This document shows, piece after piece, positions 22,845-32,944 of a DNA stretch of 64,000 bases. Under the pieces are notes generated by a model. The model did not search any database, had not been told where the DNA came from, and was given only the letters and a program-made list of their open reading frames with translations. The DNA lies in the NCBI GenBank assembly GCA_023897205.1, contig JAHWDD010000006.1, positions 2,480,001 through 2,544,000 of the forward strand. The letters run 5' to 3'. A program made the translations under genes and the position numbers. The stretch comes from Exophiala sp. HKRS030 (lineage: Eukaryota; Ascomycota; Eurotiomycetes; Chaetothyriales; Herpotrichiellaceae). Positions within the stretch are counted from its first letter, which is position 1. The number at the start of each line of letters is the position of its first letter.

Positions 22845-24476
22845 TCATCTCAACTCAACACCAAACTGAGCCTTCATGCGTTTGGCGACCTCGTCATGTA
22901 ACCTGTTGACCTCCTCGTTCGTCAGAGTCCTCTCCAGACTTCTGTAATTGATCCTGTAACACAAACTCTTCCTCCCACTGGTCGGATGGACGAATTCGTC
23001 CACGAGTTTGACATCCTCGGCCAGGCTGCCCGCCACATCACGAACCACCTCCATGATATCGTTCTCGTGGAAAGCCGCCGGCTGTGTTTCGGTGGGGCTC
23101 GCTTTCGTCGCATCTCCACCGGCAGCTGCTGCTGACCCCCAAGGGGTCGCTCCACGTGGGCTTGCGCCTGCTGGAGCAGGATTGATCCAGAATGCGATGT
23201 CCTTGTAACAAGGTGGATACTTGCTGAACGGCTCGAACTTGGTAATCTTACCACTCGAGAACTGTTGCAAGAATCGCTTATCCGTGCTCCAGAACAGACG
23301 GATATCGGGTATGCCAAACAGGAGCATGGCGAATCGCTCAATGCCTAGACCCCAGGCCCATCCTATGCTACGCGTCAAGCCGGCCTTGTTGAGAATGGAC
23401 TGTTGAACGACGCCACTGCCGAGAAGTTCGAGCCATTCCCCATTCCAGAGGACTTCAAGTTCAAAACTCGGACTCGTGAATGGAAAGTATGCTTCGACCC
23501 AGCGAACCTGCAAGGGCGTACGAGCTGATTGCGGGATGGATTGCTGCGCAGCGTTGTGGATCTGTTGCATCAAATACTCGAGACTGCGTTTCAGATGGGA
23601 GACAACCAGTTGCACCTCGGTAGGGTCATGTTCCGGTTGCATGGGATTTACGTCGGTGGAGAAGTTTGTCGCATTGTCTTCCACGATGATCGACGTCGAA
23701 GGCAAAGCCTTGAGCTGGGTGGCCATCTTGGCTGTGCGAGCGGACTGCGCAGCGTATCGAGACTCGATGTCCGGGTCGAGGCCCCACACGCGCGCCCCTT
23801 CCATCTGGTGGAAGACGGGGAAGTGTGAGCGGTCAATGCTATCACGGCGATAGACGTCGGCACAAATGGTGTATCCTGTCGTCCGTTCTTCTGAGCCGAG
23901 GGTTTGAAAGGCGGCATGCTGGTGGGCGGAGGTATGCGTGCGAAGAAGGTGGGAAGAATTGACATAGTACGTGTCAGTTCTCGACCGGCCTGGATGATCA
24001 GCTGGAAATCCCAAGACGTCAAAGTTGTCCCTGACGGTCACGACTGGGTCTGACATGGTGAAATGGTTGTACTCGGGTTGGGGGAAGCATGATTCGATAA
24101 GTTTCCGAGTGATACAAATTGGGTGATCAGGGTGTTCGTAGAGGTTGCGACCGACCAAGTTGAGGATCGAGTCCGTAACATTTGTGGTGTTGTCCAAAAC
24201 ATACGGTGCCCCTGCGATTGTTTTTTGATGCCCGGGCTGTCCATCACTCTTTGACTCGGCAGTCTTTGCCGGGTCTACTTCTTTGGCGCCCGCAACCGAT
24301 TGTTCAGGAAATGACCGCTGCTGCAGTTGCTGCTGCTCTGCAGCTACTTGGGAGCTCGACCATCGTGAAGGAGTGCGAATGTAGGTTGTAGCCGACGGAG
24401 CTGTTCGACTCTGGACGACGGCGAATCTGGCGGAACGAGCTGCCCTCAGGAAGGCACCGGTCCTGAGAAGCTGCAT
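22845..24476 (-). CDS. MSF1: phenylalanyl-tRNA synthetase, mitochondrial (monomeric)
   Basis: Charges mitochondrial tRNA-Phe; single-chain class II synthetase fused to an anticodon-binding domain. Single exon, 543 aa. N-terminal mitochondrial presequence (MQLLRTGAFLRAARSARFAV) and a Gln-rich linker (about 45-60). Class II motif region: HTSAHQHAAFQTL, then RRDSIDRSHFPVFHQMEGAR; motif 3 is GWAWGLGIERFAMLLFGIPD. The FDX-ACB tRNA-binding domain is at the C-terminus, from about residue 408 (KYPPCYKDIAFWINP) to the end. It contains a Gly/Ala-rich insert (about 423-443) not usual in short homologues. Divergent from the dicarboxylate carrier gene across 484 bases. Confidence 0.95.
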   Translation of the reverse strand: MQLLRTGAFLRAARSARFAVVQSRTAPSATTYIRTPSRWSSSQVAAEQQQLQQRSFPEQSVAGAKEVDPAKTAESKSDGQPGHQKTIAGAPYVLDNTTNVTDSILNLVGRNLYEHPDHPICITRKLIESCFPQPEYNHFTMSDPVVTVRDNFDVLGFPADHPGRSRTDTYYVNSSHLLRTHTSAHQHAAFQTLGSEERTTGYTICADVYRRDSIDRSHFPVFHQMEGARVWGLDPDIESRYAAQSARTAKMATQLKALPSTSIIVEDNATNFSTDVNPMQPEHDPTEVQLVVSHLKRSLEYLMQQIHNAAQQSIPQSARTPLQVRWVEAYFPFTSPSFELEVLWNGEWLELLGSGVVQQSILNKAGLTRSIGWAWGLGIERFAMLLFGIPDIRLFWSTDKRFLQQFSSGKITKFEPFSKYPPCYKDIAFWINPAPAGASPRGATPWGSAAAAGGDATKASPTETQPAAFHENDIMEVVRDVAGSLAEDVKLVDEFVHPTSGRKSLCYRINYRSLERTLTNEEVNRLHDEVAKRMKAQFGVELR

Positions 24477-24960
24477 CGGATGGGAGGTGACCGAACTTCA
24501 GTCCCGTCAATTCATCATCCAAAAGAACGAGCACACAGTTCAACGAAAGCTTGCCAAATTGATTTGCGGACAGATGCGGAGGGCGTGTCTGCAAGCGAAA
24601 ATGCACCAGCTGTTTTGTGCGGGAAAGTCCTGCATCTCGAAACCGATATCGCATCTCGAAGAGAAAAAAAGGATGTCAGACAGACTCAGCCGCGCGCAAA
24701 CGCTAGTACATTGTCCACTGTCAGACACTTCGCTTCGGGCCTCTTAATATAACCGAGCATCTCGGAACAGGGAGATTCTCGTCACCGGGTAAAAAGTACT
24801 GACTGGTATTATTTCTTACAGCTACAACTCCCTGTCTCCGCCATCTCAGTCACTCATTTACAGGGACGTGCCGTTCATTTGAGACTCTTCTTTCCCTTAG
24901 GGACCTTTGCTATTGTCCCTGTACACATTTGAGGCCCAGAAGTGCCCTGGGAATGGAGCC
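24477..24960. promoter_or_regulatory. divergent promoter of MSF1 and DIC1
   Basis: 484 bases between start codons of two nuclear genes for mitochondrial proteins. No specific site picked out. Confidence 0.5.
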
Positions 24961-26016
24961 ATGTCGACACCAGCACCCATTGCCCGACAAGACGCCAACG
25001 AGACGACACCCTCTCCGAAGCCGAAGACGCAGCAGTCCAAGAATGCTGCCATACGCTACCCTTTCTGGTTCGGGGGCAGCGCAGCCTCAATGGCGGCGGT
25101 AGTCACCCATCCCCTTGACTTGGGTATGTAGACCCTCTCACGCCTTGCCCAAACCCCCGGCACGCTTTCAGACCACCCCCGTGCTAACACAAAGCCGTGC
25201 ACTACAGTCAAAGTCCGACTTCAAACCCGCCCGTCCTCTGCTCCAACAACCACCATCAGCACATTCACACATATCCTGCGGCACGATGGACCACTAGGGC
25301 TCTATGCCGGTCTCTCCGGCGCCCTCCTCCGCCAATTGACCTATTCCACCGTGCGCTTCGGCGTCTACGAAGACCTCAAGACGAGATTCGCTCCCGCCCC
25401 GACCCCCGAGAATCCTGCACCACGTCCGTCACTTCTCCAACTCGTCCTCATGTCCTCGGTTGCGGGCCTGCTGGGCGGCATCGCTGGCAACCCGGGCGAC
25501 GTCCTCAACGTGCGCATGCAGTCCGACGGCAACAAACCGCACGTCGAGCGCCGCAACTACAACCACGCCCTCGACGGCATCATACGCATGTCCCGCGAGG
25601 AAGGAGTGGCCAGCTTATTCCGGGGAGTCGAGGCAAACTCGACCCGGGCCTTGATGATGACGGCCTCGCAACTCGCCAGTTACGACGCTTTCAAGCAATT
25701 GTGCCTGGGAAGATTGGGCATGTCGGACAACTTCAGTACACATTTTACGGCGTCTCTTGCCGCCGGGTTCGTCGCGACGACGTTGTGTTCGCCAGTGGAC
25801 GTGATCAAGACGAGAGTCATGAGCGCCGGTGCGAAGACGAGCATCCTGCAGATCCTCACTGATGCGACAAAGCAGGAAGGCATGCTGTGGATGTTCCGCG
25901 GCTGGGTGCCGAGTTTCATACGTCTGGGCCCACAGACAATATGTACCATGGTGTTTTTCGAGCAACATAAGAAACTTTATCGCCAGTGGAAGGGCATCGA
26001 GGAACCCGCTGTTTAG
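24961..26016 (+). CDS. DIC1: mitochondrial dicarboxylate carrier
   Basis: Inner-membrane carrier exchanging malate/succinate for phosphate. Exons 24961-25123 and 25208-26016 (intron 84 nt) give 323 aa. The three mitochondrial-carrier repeats are visible by their signatures: THPLDLVKVRLQTR (split by the intron), GNPGDVLNVRMQ and CSPVDVIKTRVM. Repeat ends include GPLGLYAGLSGALLRQLTYS and GWVPSFIRLGPQTICTMVFF. The NPGDVLNVRMQ form of the second repeat and the RQLTYSTVRFGVYE stretch fit DIC rather than oxaloacetate or 2-oxoglutarate carriers. An upstream in-frame start at a non-ATG codon is unlikely; the ATG at 24961 is used here. Confidence 0.92.
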
Positions 26017-26365
26017 TTGTTGGCCTTTTGTGAATACGGCTTTTCTGCATTTTTGTAAAGGCGCATGGTGTGGCATCTGGGAAGACCAATTAAGTCCGAC
26101 CCTTTATAGATATTGGACATACTACGGGTTCTTTTCTGGCCTAAAAATGTACTATGGGCACTTCTCGACCTCGATTTCTACTGTACATACACAGCTTGGA
26201 TTTGCTGAGCCATGATTCTTCTGACCGAGACGTACAATCATGGCTCAAAGAAATATGATCCTAAACCTGAACTCCCAATCGTCCCAGGCCAATCTTGGAC
26301 TTGTCATCTATTCCATTAGTTTCCAATGCCAAAGAGCGCCTTCAATGCCGATACGTAGTCGTCGA
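26017..26365. other. convergent intergenic spacer
   Basis: 3' flanks of the carrier and calcipressin genes. No gene recognised. Confidence 0.5.
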
Positions 26366-27277
26366 TCAATGCTCCATCAGTTCGACCGGTGGTCTAGGGG
26401 TATGCGCCATGACCCTGTTTCCAGAATCCTCGAGCTCAACGTCAGACTCGTCCTCCGCTTCCAGCATCACCGCCGGGAGCGCCGGGCTGTCACCGTGGGC
26501 TTTCGGGTCGTATATCAACGTCGAGCTTCGACTCCTGTGCTTGCTGGGCGACGGTGCACTCGGCGAGTTGTCTGATGATACCCCAGCTAGTCCGCGTGTT
26601 TTGCTCTCTTTCAGTTTCTGTAGTGCCTCGGCCGAATACAGTGCCTTTGATCCATCCTCCTTTTGCTCATCCACGGCGACAGTTCCCAATTTGCCGCTCA
26701 ATTTCTGCAGCTTTGAGGCGAGATCTTCGGCGTGCACCTCCCTATTAGGGGGGTCTTCGTGTTTCATCTCCCATCCCACCGGCGGACTTGGTGGCGGTGA
26801 AATGAAGAATAACCGTCCTGCGTCCGGGCGGTCGAGGTATTTCTTCTCATCGCCTATGGGGGTGGGCTCGCCAAAGTAACATTTGGCGACGCTGGATCCG
26901 AGAAGAGCAGTGCCATCGATGGCTTGACGGACGCGGATCGCCGAGTCGGTGTCGTAGAAGGAGCAGATGATGCGACAGAGGGATTTGAGCGGGGAAAAGG
27001 AGTTGAGTGGGGCTATTTCGTTGATGTGTTGTCTTATCGTTGCCAGCGAGGCAGGGTGAAAGATCTTGTCGTCCTCGAGCCGGGTGATTAAGAGAGTGTT
27101 GGAGGGTGGTGAAGGCTGTGACAGTGGCGGGAGGGAGGAGAGGTCGAGCGACAGGCCAGAGCGGCTTCGTTTGGCTGACAGAGACCCCGGGGACGAGGTC
27201 GCTGAGATGGGCGGGGAGTCGTGAGGAAGATCTTTCGTCTGGATAGGTGACGGCGTCTGTCGTGAAACTTCGGCCAT
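26366..27277 (-). CDS. calcipressin (calcineurin regulator)
   Basis: Cytosolic regulator that binds calcineurin. Single exon, 303 aa. An RRM-like N-terminal fold (TLLITRLEDDKIFHP, then PLKSLCRIICSFYDTDSAIR) is followed by AKCYFGEPTPI and the hallmark FISPPPSPPVGWEMKHEDPP, in which the SP repeats are the phosphorylated calcineurin-docking site. The C-terminal part is acidic and Ser/Pro-rich, with a further basic stretch (SKHRSRSSTLIYDP). The long Ser/Pro-rich N-terminal extension (residues 1-55) is usual for filamentous fungi. It is convergent with the carrier gene. Confidence 0.92.
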   Translation of the reverse strand: MAEVSRQTPSPIQTKDLPHDSPPISATSSPGSLSAKRSRSGLSLDLSSLPPLSQPSPPSNTLLITRLEDDKIFHPASLATIRQHINEIAPLNSFSPLKSLCRIICSFYDTDSAIRVRQAIDGTALLGSSVAKCYFGEPTPIGDEKKYLDRPDAGRLFFISPPPSPPVGWEMKHEDPPNREVHAEDLASKLQKLSGKLGTVAVDEQKEDGSKALYSAEALQKLKESKTRGLAGVSSDNSPSAPSPSKHRSRSSTLIYDPKAHGDSPALPAVMLEAEDESDVELEDSGNRVMAHTPRPPVELMEH

Positions 27278-27893
27278 GTCAACGTCCTGTGGAGATGGTA
27301 ATGATATGGTTGTAAGTAGAACAACGACGAAGAGACGGTGCTCGCAGAGACAAAGGAGTCGTTGGAGAAGGCTTTGGAGTCGTGGAGTAACGAAGGCTGG
27401 AAGGAAGGATGAAAACGCAGCTCTTTTGTATTTTCGGCGGCAGCAAGGTGCGTACTCAATAAACAGGCATGCAGTTTCTTGTCAAAAGAGGCGCAGTAAG
27501 GAGTGCGTACACTTGAAGTGCTGTTTATCAAAGTAAATATTCCACAACGTTGAAGACGATGGCAAAAGGCCGGGGGCTAGCTAGTCAATGAGGCTGCGCC
27601 CACATGTCATCGCAAGCGGATCCGGAAAAAGGGTTGTTCCAGACTGGGTAGACTTAGCCGGATCGACGAGGCTGAGCAGAGACAGTCGCAGCTACAGCAC
27701 GCCGCTAACAGCATATTCGGCTTGTACAAGAAATACACATCATCATAGTCCAATTTGTATAAGGCGTACAGTTAGCTACTAAGCCTCATGAAGATGAAAA
27801 AGTCAAATAAAGGCAAGACCAGAGAAAATGCTGTCGAGAAGACCGAATGACAGCCTCTAGAGTCATAGCAGGATCCCAAATCATAGGTCTCAT

Positions 27894-27925
27894 TAACGGA
27901 AACAGCTAACGGAAACAGCTAACGG
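27894..27925. repeat. 13-base tandem repeat, about 2.5 copies
   Basis: TAACGGAAACAGC occurs twice in a row and then TAACGG again. Confidence 0.8.
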
Positions 27926-28198
27926 GGTCGCGCAGAAGCTTCAGAAAACCAGAAGGAAAAGAAGAGAATAAGAGAGGAAATGAATCCCACCTGACTTGTA
28001 TGTTTTTCATTGTTACAGTAGACTTCGTCTGAGGTCAATTCATAGATATACATACAGAAATTACCTTTCTATCACACCAAAACGCTGGAGTCGAACGCGC
28101 CACCCAAGTTTCACTCGGTAATCAATGCTTCGACTATTTCCTCCGTGTTGAAGTGGTAACCAGTAAACCATTGCTTGACACTGCTCCTGCTCGTGTTG

Positions 28199-28207
28199 TA
28201 CGGAGTA
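28199..28207 (+). repeat. TACGGAGTA intergenic 9-mer
   Basis: Exact copy of the dispersed motif, 3' of the short Zn2Cys6 gene. Confidence 0.7.
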
Positions 28208-28312
28208 CCACTCAAAGGTGCTTTCACGAGGCCGAGAGCAAACAATCTTCGTTCTTCACAGCCAAGAATAAATCGAGATAGAACCACCCGGGAATGCAGC
28301 TGGGCTACAACT

Positions 28313-29159
28313 TCAGAATGACCATATGAGCTGCTGAGTCGTCGTGGGGAGCTCCGTCGGTGGTCCAGGCAGCCCTAGCATCCCTGGCATGGCCATGTGC
28401 AGACTACTACCGTCTTTACGGTCAATGTTCAATTTCGAAAAAACCACGGCGATCTCGTCAATTGCCGGGTCTATCATGTGAGCATGAGAATGAAGGCCTC
28501 CATCAATATAATGGGATGCCAAGATCTTCTTGCCTGCTTGTGCATGTTGAGCGGCGAGATCGTCCCGGTCCTGAAGCTGTCCGCAAAGCACCAACAACAG
28601 GCACGCTAGCAGGATAACAGAAGGCTTTTTCTGCCATTGACCGCGGCTCAGCAAGGCCAAGGCTCTTCCGTGATGAAAGAGGAAGGACGTGAAGTCTTCA
28701 CTGGCCGAGGTCGGTCCACCGCGGCGTCGACATAGACCCAAGCACGAGGCGGCAATCACCAGGTGCTTGATGCTCTCCTCGCAGTGGCTGGCCTGCAACA
28801 CCATCCTGGTCCAGACGGCACTGTTCTTTTCGTACCGTGAAAAAGAAGCCTGACATACCTCGTAGAAGAATTGAAATGCCCGCCGAGCTTTGGCATCACA
28901 TTCCGGTCGATTTGAGCCTTGAGCCATGACGAGAAAAGCCACCGGGGAAGAAGAAGCATCATCTTTTGTTGTCACCGAGTATCCGAGACATCTGCGCCGA
29001 GCCTTCAGACACCGATTGCAATGGGGCTTGGATTCGTCACATTTGACATGTCTCAATCTGGGGGGTTGTCAGGTTCGCTGTAGACATTGACCCCGGGGGA
29101 AAAGAGGTTCGACTCACTTGCATGTACGGCAACCGTTGCCCATGCGCTTCCGCGGCATT
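28313..29159 (-). CDS. short Zn2Cys6 protein, probably C-terminally truncated
   Basis: DNA-binding regulator. Exons 29159-29119 and 29057-28313 (intron 61 nt) give 261 aa. The intron cuts the zinc cluster, restored on splicing as NGCRTCKLRHVKCDE then KPHCNRCLKARRRC, all six cysteines present. What follows (FQFFYEVCQASFSRYEKNSA, HCEESIKHLVIAASCLGLC, LSRGQWQKKPSVILLACLLL) is the first half of the fungal-specific domain found in regulators of usually 400 or more residues. The frame ends at TTQQLIWSF, soon after a segment that normally lies mid-domain, so the gene is probably cut short. I see no splice that rescues it. The start at MPRKRMGNGC lacks upstream in-frame ATG alternatives. Confidence 0.75.
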
Positions 29160-29479
29160 CCGCCATCCATTTGGAGGGGAATTGTTTGTTCGTTTCGATA
29201 CAGCCAGCCCTGGCGATGAGCCGGCAGCAAGCCGATAGCCAGGGATAGATTTTTTATGAGGTCACAGATTAGTATATAATATACTCCGTAAAGTGGCTAA
29301 TATTTTGTTAGTGTAATGAAAGTTGTAAAACGAAAGTCACGCTAGTAATGTTAAGATTAAATTTGTATGTGTCATGATCGTCACTATAGACTGAAACAGT
29401 GTTAGGTGGAGCGAAACGTAATAATCAATTAATATGGGAGGCACTCTCTTAAACTGCTCACTGAAACTACTAAGCCTTC
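29160..29479. other. spacer upstream of short Zn2Cys6 gene
   Basis: AT-rich at 29255-29345, with one TACTCCGTA motif at 29282. No gene recognised. Confidence 0.5.
29282..29290 (-). repeat. TACTCCGTA intergenic 9-mer
   Basis: Exact copy of the dispersed motif in the spacer upstream of the short Zn2Cys6 gene. Confidence 0.7.
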
Positions 29480-31512
29480 TCACAGTCTGTCGAATTGATG
29501 AAGCTTCTCACCCAACGACCTCACCGCATGCAACAAATCGACCTCCCTTTTGGAGTATGCTCGCTTCGTCAAGTCGCTGCTGCCGGTCTTATTCAGGTCC
29601 TGGTAGATCTCGGTCCAGTTCTGCGGCAAGAAATTCGGCACTTCTTGCTCACAGACGGTGCCGTTGCTAGGCATGGTGCCGTTACCAAAGTAATTCCTGA
29701 TTGCCTGGGCGGTGCACAACGAAGGAGTGTACTCGGGCACATGCTACATAGATAGGCAGGTCAGAGTGGTTTCCCCAACAGTAGTAGGTCATAAGTAGCA
29801 TAGTGGGATAGGGGGACGCAGGAAGATGATATGAATCGCATTTTACTGATCTTGACTTACCCCGTAAGAGTTCTGGACCAGCAAAACACTTTCCGCAAAC
29901 CCTGAGCTCGTGTTTCGGGCCGAGATCAACGGCGTGATGTTGTCGTAGGCGTTGTTGAGGACGAGAATGGGCGTCTGGGTCTTGACCTGAAAGTCGCCGT
30001 TGTAGCGTTCTTTGGCTTCCTGCTGCCATGCTACCCAGGTCATGCCTTCTAGCGTCGGCTGCAGCGGGAACCAGCGCGACACATTCAGCTGGATCTCGAT
30101 CAACCCCTCGAGATCGGTGACATTGTCGCTCCTTAGTCGGCTGTCACCGCACCGGATCCCCAGCAGCGCCTCGGTGCCTTTGTTGTAGCTGCCTTCCTTG
30201 GGAGGGCGCGACATGTTGTAAAAGGTTTCCCACTCACCGTCGTATAGCACCTTGAGCGCGACGGCGACCTCGGGCCACTCGCTCGGGTTATACAGATTTG
30301 AGAGCATGTAATTCCGCACGGTGCCGCCATCGATCTCGTCGTCAGTGTCGTTCATGGGGATGCCTTGCTGGTCGAGCGCGGCCACAAGGTTCTCGTAGTT
30401 TTGTGCAAGACTCTCGACCGTCTGGTGGTCATCAGCCAGCGCACATTCCTCCGGGTATACCATGCATTGCTCGAAAAGAGCGTCGACGTTGGCGTCTAAA
30501 GTCGCTCTGGCTTGAATGCCGCTACGGAATGAGATCAGTAAGTGGGTCGGCCGGTCGGAAGAACAAGGCGGGACGAGTTACTCACGCTCCTGACATGTAT
30601 TCATGGAGATTGACGTTGGATTCCAGCAACATGAAACCAGTCCGATTGGGGAACATGGCTGCAAAAGTGCCGCCGAGTACAGTGCCGTAGGAGATGCCTT
30701 CACTCGCAACGTCAGCAATCACAACGTCTTGTCTAAGAGTGCCCTTACAGGGCTAGACTCACCCCAATAATTGAGCAGGCTTCCTTGACCTAAAGCGTCC
30801 ACGATGCGTAGCATGTCCCTTGCAACGAATGCGGTCCCGATATACTCGCCGTACTCTTCATTGTCGGCGGCACAGGTCTCTGCGACAACCTGGAGATCAC
30901 TAAGCTCATTCTGCAAGACTCCAACCAGTTGAGCCATAGACATGTCATCAATGTCAAGTTCCAATAGGTCGTAGTCCTCGGGAAAGGTCGGTTCTGGGAT
31001 ATCGAACTCCTGCCGTTTGGTTTTCTTCGAGCCGGACGAGGATGTGTCATTGCAGGCGTAGGGGATGGTATTTCCTGTTCCTCGGGGATCGAATCCAATT
31101 AGATCATACTCACCGTCCAGGATCCTGTTGAGTTAATTAGTTGACGTGATATAGTCTCGAGACGCTTTAGTAAGATGACTGACGTCTGAACTTCGGCCGC
31201 AGTACCTGCCACAAACTGTGTGCCAACGCCGCCAGGCCCACCAGGGTTCATCAATATAGCGCCTTTAGACGGTTGGTTGGTCGCATTCACTCGCAGAAGT
31301 TGAAGATCCAACGTTCTGCCGTCGGTGGAATTTGAATAGTCGAGTGGTACCGTTAATGTCGCGCAGTCATATGAATAGGCCGAGGTAAAGTTCATTCTTG
31401 CTGGACAAGGGCCCCATTGAAGGTCGGAACTTTCAGAACGCTTGGGGTTTGGCAGTGCGTTTGCAGCAGAGACAACAGCAGCGACGAGGAACGCATTTCG
31501 AACGAACGACAT
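29480..31512 (-). CDS. secreted alpha/beta hydrolase with TAP-like C-terminal domain
   Basis: Probable extracellular serine peptidase/esterase of the tripeptidyl-aminopeptidase-like group. Five exons on the minus strand (31512-31184, 31124-30763, 30697-30586, 30521-29861, 29743-29480) give 575 aa with consistent phases. Signal peptide at residues 1-19 (MSFVRNAFLVAAVVSAANA). Early motifs: LQWGPCPA, CATLTVPLDY, ILMNPGGPGG and DLIGFDPRGTGNT. The nucleophile elbow GISYG is formed at an exon junction. The C-terminal TAP-like domain supplies the other catalytic residues: Asp in LNNAYDNITP and His in NSYGHVPEY, which is split exactly between exons 4 and 5. Several N-glycosylation sites (NVS, NGT, NKT). 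Substrate unknown. It is a typical secreted scavenging enzyme. Confidence 0.9.
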
Positions 31513-31669
31513 GGCGGAGGACGAGGTATCTAGTATACGACCGACTACGGAATGAGTTCGCACACCTGGAGCACATTGCAAATGAGGTGACGAGAAGACT
31601 CTATATATGATCTAGACATCCAGACCCACAGGTCGCATCAAAGCATGACGGTGTCCAGAGAGTGCAGTC

Positions 31670-32233
31670 ATGGCAGACCTAGCACAAGCAATACTCCTCA
31701 GGGCCTCACCAGACGAGAGTGCTGAATCTATCGTTGCACGCCGCTCTCTACGAGCCGTGCTTGTTTTAGCAAAAGTCGGTCCTCGTGGTACGCATCCCTC
31801 GTAGCTTGGTGGTGTTCATGCTGTAACTCTGCATGCGTCCGATAAGAACACTGGCAGTCTAGACTTTCCGATGCTGTGTGTTACCGAGTAGCGGCTTTGC
31901 TTGGCTACAAGGTGTAACAAGGACTATTTCTGGTAGTTCTAATGAAAGCCGTGCTGATTCCGATATATCAGTGCAGCCGGCACAAACATCTGTCCCCAAG
32001 AAAGGGATATTCCAAGATCCATTGCCAGATGGTTTCTATCTCCCTATATACCCTGCGCGAATTAGGGAGTCTACTGACGGGCCCGAGCGTGGTTATTGGA
32101 AAGTCAAGAAAACAAAGTTATCAATCTCGACCAGAAATATGTCTTTCAAAGGTATTTACGTGGCCGAGACATTAGTGCACGTCCTTCGCCACCATCAGTG
32201 GGTTCAATACCCCGTAACCTATGTACCACGCTA
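31670..32233 (+). pseudogene. possible split or decayed gene, function unknown
   Basis: An ATG at 31670 opens MADLAQAILLRASPDESAES and continues ARRSLRAVLVLAKVGPR. A plausible intron (donor near 31788, acceptor AG at about 31846) links it in phase to EHWQSRLSDAVCYRVAALLG, after which the frame stops. A second open stretch (KKGIFQDPLPDGFYLPIYPA and onward to 32230) could be a later exon, but I cannot connect it cleanly. I do not recognise the family. It could be a decayed gene next to the AT-rich block or a real gene with exons I have mis-joined. Confidence 0.3.
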
Positions 32234-32633
32234 AATCCCATCTGCCAGATGGATATAAGCTTGTCATGGCTGTAGGGAGTATGAGTGTCTAATTTGGACG
32301 ACCGGGGATCGGAAATACTATGCTGCATAGGGTGGGGTACTGGGGAATGAAGAGATTCTACAAGTATATTCTCATAACCCAAATCAGTTGGCAATTTCTG
32401 TCCAAGCTTCGATCACGCTACTCGATTAACAACAAGCGCTGATTCTCAAACCTTGAGTATATAGCTTTGACGACGGAGCAACCATCGAAGTGTATTCTGC
32501 GCGGTTCTCGTTATGAAAAGCCAGCGTCCATTGTGCGACGCGTCTCTTCTTGAATGGCTACCGCCGCTTCCTAAGCTCAACAAGAGACTTCGGTTTCCTG
32601 ACTGAACCGCTCTCTTTCGGTTTTTATTTGATC

Positions 32634-32846
32634 TTATTCAGACTTTGTTATTCGAACATTGCAAGTCGACCCACGAAGATGACATTCACCACAACGACTA
32701 GAGCGAATGCACACTTTGCACTCAGTATAGTTTCGATGACAGATAGAACAGACACGAGACATCCTTCTCTCAAAATCTAGAACAAATCGATCTAGATCTT
32801 TGCGACTATCAGTGAAGAAACGTTTAGAGTTGCGATGCTTATACAT
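32634..32846 (-). pseudogene. Cys-rich zinc-binding-like fragment, probably element-derived
   Basis: 70-residue open frame. Its C-terminal half carries a dense cysteine pattern: CSICHRNYTECKVC, then CGECHLRGSTCNVRITKSE. The form C-x2-C ... C-x2-C ... C-x6-C followed by NVRIT-SE resembles the start of cysteine-rich proteins that I have seen in repetitive parts of black-yeast and other ascomycete genomes, followed there by a long coiled coil. Here the frame stops directly after the motif, and the AT-rich decayed block begins on the upstream side about 100 bases away. Probably a relic. Identification is by memory of the pattern only. Confidence 0.4.
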
Positions 32847-32944
32847 GATTAACTATGAACAAGGAAAAAAGAGAAGAACCCACGAGGGAGCGCTCACCTT
32901 ATATACGAGCGAATAACGAACAAGTCTAGAAGGGGAAAAGTGCT

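Larger units (their letters stand above)
27278..28312. other. 1 kb intergenic region
   Basis: Promoter of calcipressin and 3' flank of the short Zn2Cys6 gene. It contains a 13-base tandem repeat at 27894 and a TACGGAGTA motif at 28199. No gene recognised. Confidence 0.5.

Noticed and set aside
28060..28200. Minus-strand tRNA candidate with a GTTCGACTCC B-box-like sequence
   Set aside because: The flanking bases do not form a T-stem or acceptor stem, and the A-box-like sequence is too far away.
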